This document shows, piece after piece, positions 24,930-34,545 of a stretch of DNA of 64,000 nucleotides. Every line of letters begins with the position of its first letter. The stretch's first letter is position 1. This DNA is from Pedobacter endophyticus (lineage in GTDB: Bacteria; Bacteroidota; Bacteroidia; Sphingobacteriales; Sphingobacteriaceae). Location: NCBI RefSeq assembly GCF_015679185.1, contig NZ_CP064939.1, positions 124,001 through 188,000 of the forward strand, given 5' to 3'. The notes beneath the pieces were generated by a model. It was not told where the DNA came from and made no database searches. It saw only the letters and a list, made by a program, of their open reading frames with translations. The translations under genes were made by a program, and so were the position numbers.

Positions 24930-25584
24930 TATTGTAGTGGCTCCAGCAGGCTTAGGTCGTAATACTTCGAAAAAACCTCAAGGAAAAAGCAGGGTAAAAA
25001 AACGCTTTGCAGGTTTGTCTCGTTGGCTTCATATCTATTTATCGATGGTAAGTTTTGCCATTCTGCTGTTTTTTGCGGTATCGGGTTTAACCTTAAACCA
25101 TGCGGATTGGTTTACCTCGGGCAAAGAAGTGGTAAGGAAAGACTCAGGAACCGTAAACGTAAAATGGGTAAATGAAATTGATACCTCAAAAATTAATAAG
25201 CTTCAACTGGTAGAATATTTTAGGAGCAAGCACGAGGTTAAAGGTGCATTGAGCGATTTTAGAATCGATGATGCGGAATGCAGCCTAACCTTTAATGGCC
25301 CCGGATACATTGCCGATACATTTGTTGATAGGGAGACAGGTAATTATGAGCTAACAGTTACCCGTTTTGGTGCTATTGCGGTAATAAATGACCTGCACAA
25401 AGGACGAGACTCGGGGAAAGCCTGGTCGTGGATTATCGATATTTCGGCGGTGCTGATGACATTGGTTTCCCTTTCGGGCATCATCCTGATTTGCTTTATC
25501 AAGAAGAAAAGAATGAGCGGTTTGATCATTGCAGCGGTTGGAGCACTGGCTTGCTATATCATTTATAAACTGTTTGTACCTTAG
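24895..25584 (+). CDS. PepSY-associated membrane protein
   Basis: 229 residues. TTG start, overlapping the ApbE stop by 35 nt in another frame, so translation is probably coupled. An Arg/Lys-rich N-terminus leads into a membrane helix (about 45-68, SMVSFAILLFFAVSGLTLNH); a periplasmic PepSY-like region follows, then two C-terminal helices (about 178-202 and 208-225). The His in LNHADWF and the one in DLHKGRD could bind haem as in related proteins, an inference. With ApbE-DUF2271 it may form an electron-transfer unit that reduces an external acceptor. Confidence 0.82.
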   Translation: MTTEKSQPGKSNIVVAPAGLGRNTSKKPQGKSRVKKRFAGLSRWLHIYLSMVSFAILLFFAVSGLTLNHADWFTSGKEVVRKDSGTVNVKWVNEIDTSKINKLQLVEYFRSKHEVKGALSDFRIDDAECSLTFNGPGYIADTFVDRETGNYELTVTRFGAIAVINDLHKGRDSGKAWSWIIDISAVLMTLVSLSGIILICFIKKKRMSGLIIAAVGALACYIIYKLFVP

Positions 25585-25585
25585 G

Positions 25586-25708
25586 GCCTCACCCTTTGAA
25601 AGTAAATGCATTGGCCAGTACGTCGCTGCCTTACCCTTGTTTCCCTCTCTCCCGGAGAGGGACTTGCACTACAGAAAAATAATTCACAAACTTTGATAGG
25701 GAGCGGCC
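25586..25708. repeat. GCCTCACCCT...AGGG(T)GAGGC-type repeat
   Basis: Left end GCCTCACCCTTTGAA, central hairpin CCCTCTCTCC/GGAGAGGG, right end TTTGATAGGGAGCGGCC, with loosely matching inverted ends. It ends just before the stop codon of the MFS gene on the other strand. Related copies: 58754-58996 and a half copy at 48990. Confidence 0.75.
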
Positions 25709-26935
25709 TTAATGCCCCACAACCGTCGCATCGGCCGAAGCTGCGATTTCTGTTTTGATGAACCTCGTACCAACGAACAGACAAAAGAGCGCAATAAAAG
25801 CGGCAAGCGTCATTACCAGGGGCATGGGCACTACTGAGTGTTCGCTAAAGAGACTAACAACAACGGAAGCGAGTGCGCCCAATCCCATTTGCAGCGCACC
25901 CATTAAAGCCGATGCACTGCCAGCATTTTTGCTGAAAGGCGCTAAAGATAAGGCCGCCGCATTTGGATTAATAAATCCTAAACAGCACAAAAACAGCGCA
26001 ATAAAACCAATGGTTGAATATAAACTTAACCAATCGTTCAAAGCAAAAACCAGGAATATCAAGCTGAAGGCGCATTGCGCAAGCAAAGCCCAGGTTACTA
26101 TTTTTTTGCTGGTAAACCATCTTAAAATTACGCTGTTTAACTGGCTCGACCCGATGAACGCGACTGATAGCAAGGCGAAAATCCATCCGTAACCGGTTTT
26201 ACTTACTTCGTAAATTTTCATAAAAACGGTTGGCGATGAAGAGACGTAAGCGAACAACCCCGAAAAGGTTATTGAGCTGATTAATGCATAAGTAGAAAAC
26301 TGCGGCTCTTTTAAAACACCTAAAAAGCTGTTTAAAATTGGTTTCGGCTTTAGGGAATAATTCGGATCAGGTTTATAGCTTTCGGGCAATTTGAATATCG
26401 ATGCCAGCAAAATCAACACAGCCATAAACCCCAGAAAAACAAACACATATTTCCAGCCGAGCGCTGCAATTAAGTAGCCGCCGGCGGTAGGCGCAAGCAT
26501 TGGCGATACGGCAATAACCAACATTAGTGAGGCAAACACTTTTGGGCTCTCTTCAACGGAAAACAAATCGCGAACCATGGCTACAGATGCAACGGCAGTG
26601 GCGCAGCTGCCAATAGCTTGTACAAACCGCAAAACAATAAGCTGGTTCACGTTTGTAACGGCCAAACACAAAATGGAAGCAACAATATAAAGTGCCAGAC
26701 CAAAATACAGCGGTTTTTTTCGACCGAACTTATCGAGCAGGGGGCCGTACAATAATTGACCCGCAGAAATTCCGATGAAAAAGCTTGATAGCGATAACGC
26801 GACGGTTGATTCGGTGCTGTTTAAATCTTGCGCAATATCTACAAAACCTGGCAGATACATGTCAATAGAGAACGGGCCAAGTGCGGCTAACGAACCCAAA
26901 ATTAAAATGAGGTAAAAGTGCTTTTTCTTAGCCAT
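25709..26935 (-). CDS. Bcr/CflA-family drug-resistance exporter (MFS)
   Basis: 408 residues, 12 predicted membrane helices. The N-terminal stretch SIDMYLPGFVDIAQDL and the A-motif region GPLLDKFGRKKPLYFGL are typical of the Bcr/CflA group. It exports small molecules such as bicyclomycin, sulfonamides or chloramphenicol in relatives; the natural substrate is unknown. Convergent with the ApbE-PepSY pair, with a palindromic repeat in between. Confidence 0.92.
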   Translation of the reverse strand: MAKKKHFYLILILGSLAALGPFSIDMYLPGFVDIAQDLNSTESTVALSLSSFFIGISAGQLLYGPLLDKFGRKKPLYFGLALYIVASILCLAVTNVNQLIVLRFVQAIGSCATAVASVAMVRDLFSVEESPKVFASLMLVIAVSPMLAPTAGGYLIAALGWKYVFVFLGFMAVLILLASIFKLPESYKPDPNYSLKPKPILNSFLGVLKEPQFSTYALISSITFSGLFAYVSSSPTVFMKIYEVSKTGYGWIFALLSVAFIGSSQLNSVILRWFTSKKIVTWALLAQCAFSLIFLVFALNDWLSLYSTIGFIALFLCCLGFINPNAAALSLAPFSKNAGSASALMGALQMGLGALASVVVSLFSEHSVVPMPLVMTLAAFIALFCLFVGTRFIKTEIAASADATVVGH

Positions 26936-27677
26936 GTTCTTGTTCGATTTTTTCGGAGCGCAAAGATTGGGAGATTAAATTTCTTAACCTATTTTTAAGG
27001 TCGAATGATTGTAAAAAAGATTTCGTTTTTTAAAATGTTTTGAATTTTGGTTAAACATTTTTAATCTGGGTATCGGATAGCTGTTAGGGTTCGTTCCAGT
27101 GCGATTAACGTTAAGGGTGAACAAAAAATATTGTGTCATCCGGAGTTTTAATTTTCTAGGAAAAACTTAATATGAGTGACGTTTTTTAGTCGGCCGTCAT
27201 TGCGAGGCACGAAGCAATCTATTCTGCAATAAGGTCGCTAATGAGATTGCTTCAATCGATTAAAAATCGATTTCGCAATGACGAAACGCCAATGGTAGGG
27301 GTAGTTTTTTAGCAAAAATCAATATGAGTGACGTTGATGATTATTTTAGGGCGTTCTGGTCAACCTCCTCGTCACCCTGTCTCCCTACGTACGGGATCAG
27401 CATGACGACTGTTCATCTAAAAAGCTAAAAACAACAGATTACAAAATAACGTCGATGTCAAGGGAGTCGAAGGACAAATATTTGTTTTATCCAAAAAAAA
27501 GGGTCTTCGACTCCGCTCAGACTGACAACTGAAGGGCTTAACTTAGTAACATTGGGATTAGTCCGTTTAGCATCGGCGTCAGGGGTACGCATTGAACGAA
27601 GATAGTTGGTTTCATGCGGATTATTAATTTAATCAAAAAGGCAACATTTATTTGATTTATCCCTAGATTTATACGCT
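26936..27677. repeat. repeat-filled intergenic region
   Basis: No gene. It carries a full GTCATTGCGA...TCGCAATGACG element (27195-27283), a fragment with CCCTACGTACGGGATC (27382-27396), and a TGTCA...TGACA palindrome with a partly lost left arm (27456-27527). The phrase CAATATGAGTGACGTT recurs at 27329 and, closely, at 27167. Confidence 0.75.
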
Positions 27678-28448
27678 ATGACCTTTAAGACCAAAGAAAG
27701 CCGTCTGCTTCTCATATTAGGAAGTTTTTTTGTTGCTAATGCAATCTTGTCCGAATTTATTGGTGTAAAATTGTTCAGTGTAGAAGAAACACTTGGTTTC
27801 AAAAAGTTTGATATAAACTTGTTTGGCGTGCCTAATTTGTCGTTTGTAATGTCGGCGGGCGTACTAACGTGGCCTATTATTTTTATCATGACCGACATTA
27901 TCAACGAGTATTTCGGAGTAAAACAGGTTCGCTTTTTATCTATCTTAACTTCAATTTTAATTGCATTTGCATTTCTGGTGGTTTGGGGCTCAATGCACTT
28001 AAGTGCAGCCGATTTTTGGGTTCACCAGACCATTAATGGTGAAGATTTGAATATGAATAATGCTTTTGCGGGCATATTTGGGCAGGGAATGTGGATTATT
28101 GTGGGCTCTATCATTGCGTTTATTGTAGGGCAACTTGCCGACGTTTTAATTTTCCATCGGATAAAGAAAATAACCGGCGAACGTGCTTTGTGGCTTCGGG
28201 CAACAGGTTCTACCTTGGTTTCGCAGTTGATTGATAGCTTTGTGGTTATATTTATTGCTTTTTACCTCAATCCCCAGTACCATTACAGCTGGCAAATGGT
28301 GGCCGCAATTGGCCTGGTAAACTACACTTACAAATTTGTAGTGGCCATTTTGATGACGCCAATCTTGTATATCGTTCATGCCATTATTGATGGTTACCTG
28401 GGCAAAGAACTGGCGAAAAAATTGATGGAGATGGCCGGAAGGGGATAA
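27678..28448 (+). CDS. queuosine-precursor transporter (YhhQ/VUT family)
   Basis: 256 residues with about seven membrane segments and the family motifs FVMSAGVLTWPIIFIMTDI(I)NEYFG (about 56-78) and, later, SQLIDSFVVIFIAF. The family imports queuine or its precursors (preQ0/preQ1), saving de novo synthesis of the wobble base of GUN tRNAs. No other queuosine gene is visible. I found no preQ1-type riboswitch upstream. Confidence 0.9.
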   Translation: MTFKTKESRLLLILGSFFVANAILSEFIGVKLFSVEETLGFKKFDINLFGVPNLSFVMSAGVLTWPIIFIMTDIINEYFGVKQVRFLSILTSILIAFAFLVVWGSMHLSAADFWVHQTINGEDLNMNNAFAGIFGQGMWIIVGSIIAFIVGQLADVLIFHRIKKITGERALWLRATGSTLVSQLIDSFVVIFIAFYLNPQYHYSWQMVAAIGLVNYTYKFVVAILMTPILYIVHAIIDGYLGKELAKKLMEMAGRG

Positions 28449-28471
28449 GTGTTTTGAATTAAATCAATCTA

Positions 28472-28502
28472 TTGTTTTATTTCGAAACATCGCTTACCTT
28501 TG
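28472..28502 (+). promoter_or_regulatory. promoter of the toxin-antitoxin pair
   Basis: TTG at 28472-28474, 20-nt spacer, TACCTTTG at 28495-28502. The ATG at 28506 would lie at or next to the predicted transcription start, so the mRNA may be leaderless. This also argues against the TTG at 28500 as start, since that lies inside the promoter. Confidence 0.65.
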
Positions 28503-28505
28503 GTG

Positions 28506-29303
28506 ATGGATTTTGAATTGTCGAAACAAGAAATTGGACGGAGAATTGTTCTATTACGCAACCGAAAAGGCTTGTCGCAAAGCGAATTGTCAAAAAGTAT
28601 CAATATTTCCCGTCCGTCTTTAACACAAATTGAGTTGGGCAACAGGAGCATTAGTTTAAATGAGTTGCAGCGGCTTTCGCATGCCTTAAGTTTTTCGTTG
28701 GATGACTTTGTCGCGAAAGATTTCCAGCTTGGTCAGAATATTGATTCTACTAAGGAAGCGCAACCAGTAACGGAAGAGCGGATTTCTATTCCAACTTTGA
28801 ATATCAATAAATTTAAGAACGTTTTACTTTACATTTTAGAACGGTGTGCCGGAAAACCGAACGTTGGTGAAACGGTTCTGTATAAATTGCTATACTTTTC
28901 TGATTTCAATTATTACGAACTTTACGAAGAACATTTAACAGGGGCGAAGTACAAAAAACTACCCTATGGGCCTGTGCCGCAAAAATTAGATTCTGTAATT
29001 AATCAGATGTTGGATGACAACGAAATTCAACGCATTAAAACAGCGTATAAAGGTTTCGCCCAAAAGCGTTTTTTGCCGTTGCAAAAGGCCGATTTAACAC
29101 AATTAAAAGCCAGCGAAAAGGATGTGATCGACAAGGTTTTAGAGCAAATGAGCGATTGGTCGGCAACTGCAATAAGCGATTATTCTCATAAGGATTTGCC
29201 CTGGGAGGTTACTGAAGATGGGAAAGACATCAGCTATAATTTAGCTTTTTATAGAGAAGTGCCTTATTCAGTGAGGGTTTACGACGAGGACTTTGATCAT
29301 TAG
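28506..29303 (+). CDS. Panacea (DUF4065) antitoxin with N-terminal HTH
   Basis: 265 residues from ATG 28506. N-terminal XRE-type helix-turn-helix (about 5-60; GLSQSELSKSINISRPSLTQIE), then a SocA-like Panacea/DUF4065 domain (about 95-250; LLYFSDFNYYELYEEHLTGAKY, LPYGPVP, SATAISDYSHKDLPW). Panacea is an antitoxin domain described for many toxin partners; here it is joined to a DNA-binding domain that could autoregulate the operon. It is followed after 2 nt by a small RelE/ParE-like gene, giving an antitoxin-first pair. Confidence 0.88.
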   Translation: MDFELSKQEIGRRIVLLRNRKGLSQSELSKSINISRPSLTQIELGNRSISLNELQRLSHALSFSLDDFVAKDFQLGQNIDSTKEAQPVTEERISIPTLNINKFKNVLLYILERCAGKPNVGETVLYKLLYFSDFNYYELYEEHLTGAKYKKLPYGPVPQKLDSVINQMLDDNEIQRIKTAYKGFAQKRFLPLQKADLTQLKASEKDVIDKVLEQMSDWSATAISDYSHKDLPWEVTEDGKDISYNLAFYREVPYSVRVYDEDFDH

Positions 29304-29305
29304 AT

Positions 29306-29650
29306 ATGCGCTTTGATTCGTTAAATGAATTTGACAAGGACTTAAAGAAGTTATTGAAAAAATATCGGAGCCTTAATTCTGACCTAGAGGATGTAAAGAT
29401 TATTTTGAGAGTTAAGCCAGATGCTCAGAATCCATTTAGCTTTAGGATTGATAATCTGGGGATTTCATCCTGTATTATAAAAGTTAAGAAAATTGCGTGC
29501 GATAGTTTAAAAGGCCGTGGAGTTAACTCCGGATTGAGGCTGATTTACGCTTATTTTCCAGAGGAACAAAAGATCGTATTTATTGAGCTTTATCACAAGA
29601 ACGATAAGGAAAACGAAGATCGGAAGCGGATTTTAGAAAACTTCGAATAA
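29306..29650 (+). CDS. RelE/ParE-like putative toxin
   Basis: 114 residues. Sequence order resembles the RelE/ParE fold: a helical hairpin (about 8-35), then strands with FRIDNLG, GVNSGLRLIYAYF and IVFIELYHKNDKENED, the last close to the terminal motif of RelE/HigB-type toxins. The Arg in SGLRLIY and the Lys/His/Glu in YHKND are candidate active residues by position only. Starts 2 nt after the Panacea antitoxin and ends at a hairpin. A toxin is inferred from the partner and size; activity is not shown. Confidence 0.78.
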   Translation: MRFDSLNEFDKDLKKLLKKYRSLNSDLEDVKIILRVKPDAQNPFSFRIDNLGISSCIIKVKKIACDSLKGRGVNSGLRLIYAYFPEEQKIVFIELYHKNDKENEDRKRILENFE

Positions 29651-29652
29651 TG

Positions 29653-29680
29653 CAAAAGGCCGGAATCGCTCCGGCCTTTG
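29653..29680 (+). terminator. hairpin after the toxin gene
   Basis: A 10-bp perfect stem AAAGGCCGGA/TCCGGCCTTT (29655-29664, 29670-29679) with a 5-nt loop. The T tract is only three bases, so termination may be weak; on the minus strand a short AAAA precedes, making it roughly bidirectional. Confidence 0.7.
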
Positions 29681-29723
29681 TGCTAACAACAAAACAAATA
29701 AAAAATTAACTTAAATTATATTC

Positions 29724-30968
29724 TTAAATCGCCGCCAGTTCTTCTGCGAAGATATTTTCGGCTATTTCAGTTTGCGCATAAACTTGTCTTCCGGTGTAGG
29801 CGATAAATACTTCCTTATCCAATAACAAGTCGCGGTTTTTAATGAGGCTTTCGAGCTTTACGGTACCGATTACGTACTTGTAATTACTGGCCGAGTAACG
29901 TTCGCTAATGTTGTCAAATTCCAGTAACCTAATTAAATCCTCGTCAGCGTAACGCAGGTAAACCTCCAACAAAATAGCCTCTGTATGCTTAACACCATTT
30001 TCTGAGTGGTATTTTTTATACTCATAGCGATAATCATATCGCAGCGCCGCAATATCAGATAGCACTGCTGCTCCTGTTGGGTGGCCCCCGGCTCCTTTGC
30101 CAAAAAAGAACTGTTTATCAGCAAATGCAGCCTGAACGGTTACCGCGTTGTATTCGTTCTCTACATTATACAAGAAATCATCCTTGGCAACTAATTTCGG
30201 CAAAACGTAGGTAACAATATCTTTCGTGTTAACCTTTCGGGCGGTTGGAACCAGCTTTATCTTAAAGTTCTTTTCACGGGCATATTTAATATCGTTAGCA
30301 GAAAGATTTTGAATACCGATGTTCAAAATGACATCAGGATTAACAAACAAGCCATAAGCATGTGCTGTAGCAATGGCCAATTTGTATTTTGGATCATAGC
30401 CTCCCACATCCAAAATTGGATCGGTTTCGGCAAAGCCTAAATCCTGTGCTTCCTTTAATGCCGAATCGTAACTTTGGTTCTCATTGAATATTTTGGACAG
30501 AATGTAATTTGATGAGCCGTTGAAGATGCCGCTCAAAGCATGGAAAAGTTCGTTATCGTAATATTCCTCTAAGTTTCTGATTATTGGAATACTGCCGCAA
30601 ACTGCACCTTCGTAAAGCAAAGAGGTGCCATGCTTTTGTTGCAGATCTACCAGTTCCTTCAAATGGGTGGCAATCATTTTCTTGTTGGCCGAAACCACAT
30701 TTTTGCCGTTTTTTAGTGCAGTAGTTACGATTTCATATGCCGCATCGGCATCATTTATCAGCTCTACAATGGTATTGATTTCCGAATTGTTCAGAATTTC
30801 GTCTTTATTGGTAGTAAATAAATCCTTGTTTAGCGTACGTTTCTTTCTTGGATCTTTAATCGCTATTTTAATGATTTCGAGGTTTAAGTTCTGGCTTTGG
30901 ATAATATCCAATAAACCTTGCCCAACAACTCCAAAACCAAATAAACCAATTTTTAAGTTCTTACTCAT
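29724..30968 (-). CDS. hom: homoserine dehydrogenase
   Basis: Reduces aspartate semialdehyde to homoserine, the branch point to methionine and threonine. 414 residues: NAD(P)-binding GFGVVGQGL (about 10-18), the catalytic-domain stretch GAVCGSIPIIRNLEEYY...GIFNGSSNYILSKI, and GAGGHPTGAAVLSDIAALR. No C-terminal ACT domain is evident in the expected form; the last 90 residues are divergent. Downstream of metY and metX on the same strand; gap to metX is 208 nt. Confidence 0.93.
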   Translation of the reverse strand: MSKNLKIGLFGFGVVGQGLLDIIQSQNLNLEIIKIAIKDPRKKRTLNKDLFTTNKDEILNNSEINTIVELINDADAAYEIVTTALKNGKNVVSANKKMIATHLKELVDLQQKHGTSLLYEGAVCGSIPIIRNLEEYYDNELFHALSGIFNGSSNYILSKIFNENQSYDSALKEAQDLGFAETDPILDVGGYDPKYKLAIATAHAYGLFVNPDVILNIGIQNLSANDIKYAREKNFKIKLVPTARKVNTKDIVTYVLPKLVAKDDFLYNVENEYNAVTVQAAFADKQFFFGKGAGGHPTGAAVLSDIAALRYDYRYEYKKYHSENGVKHTEAILLEVYLRYADEDLIRLLEFDNISERYSASNYKYVIGTVKLESLIKNRDLLLDKEVFIAYTGRQVYAQTEIAENIFAEELAAI

Positions 30969-31176
30969 TTTTATTTTTGTGATTACACAGATTAAACGGA
31001 TTGCACCGATTTTATCTGTTTTGATTATTTAAGCCCCACCCAACCCTCCCCAGAAGGGAGGGCTTAGCGATGGGAATACTGTGCAGACGTTTATTTTTGC
31101 TTTGGTCTTTCAGCTTTGGTCTTTTGTCTCTCGAGTTTCGGACTCCGGACTCTTGACTCACGACTCCAAACTCCCT

Positions 31177-32277
31177 TCAAGCGGTGTACTGCAGTTTGAT
31201 TACCTTTTTTTTGCGGCTTTCCTTCATAAAAGTGCTGATGATATTGGTTAAGGCATTCGTTTCAATCAAAAACCCGTCATGACCATACTCTGAATGAATA
31301 GATACAAATTCGGCATCATCAATATGGTCTGCCAGGTATTTTTGCTCCGAAATGGGGAAGAGAAAATCGTTCTCAATTCCGATAACCAGGGTGTTCGCTT
31401 TTATAAGCTTCAAGGCGTCGGTAATGCTGTTTCTGTTTCGCCCCACGTTATGGCTATCCATTGCCTTGGTTAAATAGTAGTAACTGTAGGCATTAAAGCG
31501 ATTAATGAGTTTTTCTCCCTGATAATTCTGGTAAGATGACGCCCTGAAATGATCGGTTTTATCATTTACGCTTTCTACCTGCGTACTGCCGTATGCGCTG
31601 TAGGTTCTGTAGCTCAAAAGTGCAATCGTTCTGGCCGTTTTCAACCCTTTACTTCCGCCGTCGGGCTGGTTGGCATAAAAAGTGCGGTCGCTGGTAATTG
31701 CCAAACGCTGACTCTCGTTAAAGGCGATTCCCCAGGGAGAGTGCGCTGCATTTGTGGCGACCAAAATCAGGTTTTCAATCTGATTTGGCTCGATAATTCC
31801 CCATTCTACTGCTTGCTGACCGCCCAAAGAACCACCGATTAAGAGTTTAATTAAGTTAATGCCCAAATGTTTCGCCAACAGTTGATGCGCAGAAACAAAA
31901 TCGCGAATGGTAAATTGCGGGAAAGAAAGGTAATAGGGCAGGCCGGTTACGGGGTTTTTGCTCAACGGATTTGTGGTGCCGTAGTTAGAACCCAAAACGT
32001 TTGCACAAACAATGTAATGGTCTTTCGGATTAAATAATGCATTTTGCCCAAACAAACCTTCCCACCATTCAAAAACATCGGCATTTGCGGTAAGTGCATG
32101 GCAAACCCAAATCACATTGTCTTTATTGGCGTTTAACTTGCCGTACGTTTGATACGCGATTTCGAGGTTGCGAAGCTTTTTCCCGTTTTCGAGCTTAAAT
32201 TGCTTGGGGTATGTATATGTCGCTGTTGAGCCTCCGGAGGGAGAATTTGAAGCGCTGTTATTTTTTTTAGTCTGCAT
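31177..32277 (-). CDS. metX: homoserine O-acetyltransferase
   Basis: Acetylates homoserine with acetyl-CoA for the direct-sulfhydrylation route to methionine. 366-residue alpha/beta-hydrolase: nucleophile Ser150 in IGGSLGGQQAVEW, Asp304 (GIENDFLFP) and His333 (SEYGHDGF). The motif HALTANADVFEWW near residue 60 is typical of MetX. The N-terminus has about 20 residues (Asn/Ser/Gly-rich) before the conserved part. Second gene of the metY-metX-hom operon; 58 nt after metY. Confidence 0.94.
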   Translation of the reverse strand: MQTKKNNSASNSPSGGSTATYTYPKQFKLENGKKLRNLEIAYQTYGKLNANKDNVIWVCHALTANADVFEWWEGLFGQNALFNPKDHYIVCANVLGSNYGTTNPLSKNPVTGLPYYLSFPQFTIRDFVSAHQLLAKHLGINLIKLLIGGSLGGQQAVEWGIIEPNQIENLILVATNAAHSPWGIAFNESQRLAITSDRTFYANQPDGGSKGLKTARTIALLSYRTYSAYGSTQVESVNDKTDHFRASSYQNYQGEKLINRFNAYSYYYLTKAMDSHNVGRNRNSITDALKLIKANTLVIGIENDFLFPISEQKYLADHIDDAEFVSIHSEYGHDGFLIETNALTNIISTFMKESRKKKVIKLQYTA

Positions 32278-32335
32278 GTTGAATATTGAGAGGTTTTAAA
32301 GCAAAAAGTTTAGGATTATTACGCTATTTATGCGT

Positions 32336-33694
<1,359 letters not shown>

Positions 33695-33788
33695 TTAGTG
33701 AAATATGCTTCGTAAGTTCAGACAGGGGCGTATCCCAATTTACTGGGACCTTCCAATTTGAAAACACAATAGAGGAAGATTTTTTAAA

Positions 33789-33917
33789 TTACTGCATGCA
33801 ACAGCACATACAAGTAACCGCTTTGATATCAAAATAAATAGACAAAATAGGGGAAATTCGAACCTGCTTTGGATTCAAACTGTTCTCGCTTTGCGATTGA
33901 AGATTTAATATTTTCAT
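33789..33917 (-). CDS. candidate leader peptide ORF, Cys/Met-rich C-terminus
   Basis: 42 codons from ATG 33917 to TAA 33789, too short for the usual ORF filters. The peptide starts MKILNLQSQS and ends with TCMCCCMQ: six of the last seven residues before the stop apart from Gln are Cys or Met. It begins 8 nt after the SAM riboswitch P1 helix and ends 145 nt before metY. The codons TGT/TGC and ATG in a row would slow ribosomes when charged Cys- or Met-tRNA is scarce. No strong Shine-Dalgarno; GGAG is 18 nt upstream. Coding is inferred from position and composition. Confidence 0.6.
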   Translation of the reverse strand: MKILNLQSQSENSLNPKQVRISPILSIYFDIKAVTCMCCCMQ

Positions 33918-33925
33918 CAGTTGTA

Positions 33926-34034
33926 ATTTATATCTCCAGATAACACCGTGTTATCCGGTCAGGAATTGGCACCTTCTCTTTCTGAGGGTTGCCAGTGGGT
34001 CGCAGAGCCAGTCTCTCGCCACTTCTTTATAAAT
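33926..34034 (-). promoter_or_regulatory. SAM-I (S-box) riboswitch aptamer
   Basis: On the minus strand: closing P1 helix ATTTATA (34034-34028) with TATAAAT (33932-33926); then GTGGCGAGAG, the P2/P3 core ACTGGCTCTGCGACCCACTG and GGCAACC, the conserved AAGGTGCCAATTCCTG, and a strong P4 hairpin GATAACAC-GGTGTTATC (33955-33939). Order and the conserved segments match the S-box family, upstream of methionine-synthesis genes. SAM is expected to repress metY-metX-hom. No T-rich terminator follows, so control at translation or by coupling through the leader ORF is likely. Confidence 0.92.
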
Positions 34035-34110
34035 CAATCCGATTAAGATTGACTTTTATTCAGCTATCCGCCAAATAATATTTCAAATGTCTGAATTATT
34101 TTTTGAATGA

Positions 34111-34118
34111 CAAAATTA
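34111..34118 (-). promoter_or_regulatory. -7 promoter element of the met operon
   Basis: On the minus strand TAATTTTG matches TAnnTTTG, about 77 nt upstream of the riboswitch. A matching TTTG element at the expected spacing is not clear. Confidence 0.45.
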
Positions 34119-34174
34119 AATTCTGAAATTTCAATAATTTGTTGAATGTGAGTGATTTATTTTTGAGCCAGAAA

Positions 34175-34221
34175 TAAAAAAGCATCGCAATCCAGATTCT
34201 ATTGAATATGAATTGCGATGC
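34175..34221 (-). terminator. terminator of the small membrane protein gene
   Basis: A 10-bp stem (GCATCGCAAT at 34182-34191, ATTGCGATGC at 34212-34221) followed on the minus strand by six T. Loop of 20 nt. It ends leftward transcription from 34290-34502 just before the met promoter. Confidence 0.8.
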
Positions 34222-34289
34222 AGAAAGTATAATAGAGCGCTGATAACCTACGCTTTAGCTAACCAATTAATGCATTGGGACAAACGAGC

Positions 34290-34502
34290 TTACCTTTTTT
34301 TCGAAGTAACAAGCACTACAACCCCCGCCACCAGAATAATACCGCCAACATACGGAGGCCAGTTTACTGATTTTTCTTTGTCTGCCGAAATTTGGATCGG
34401 GCCGGCATCAACAACTTTTTCTCTTTTGGTGTAAGAAAACCCCGTCCAAACGAGCATTGCAATTCCTACAATAATCAATACAATTCCAACTGTTCTGTTC
34501 AT
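34290..34502 (-). CDS. small two-helix membrane protein
   Basis: 70 residues with two membrane helices (about 4-22 and 50-65) separated by a charged loop, like the DUF3185 group. Ends in SKKR. Role unknown; single gene with its own terminator. Confidence 0.75.
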   Translation of the reverse strand: MNRTVGIVLIIVGIAMLVWTGFSYTKREKVVDAGPIQISADKEKSVNWPPYVGGIILVAGVVVLVTSKKR

Positions 34503-34545
34503 ATCATTTTAATTTACAGTTGAACAAATGAATTGGGCTTATGTT

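Noticed and set aside
27600..27677. preQ1 riboswitch before the YhhQ gene
   Set aside because: No AGAGGTTC-like loop or A-rich tail was found.
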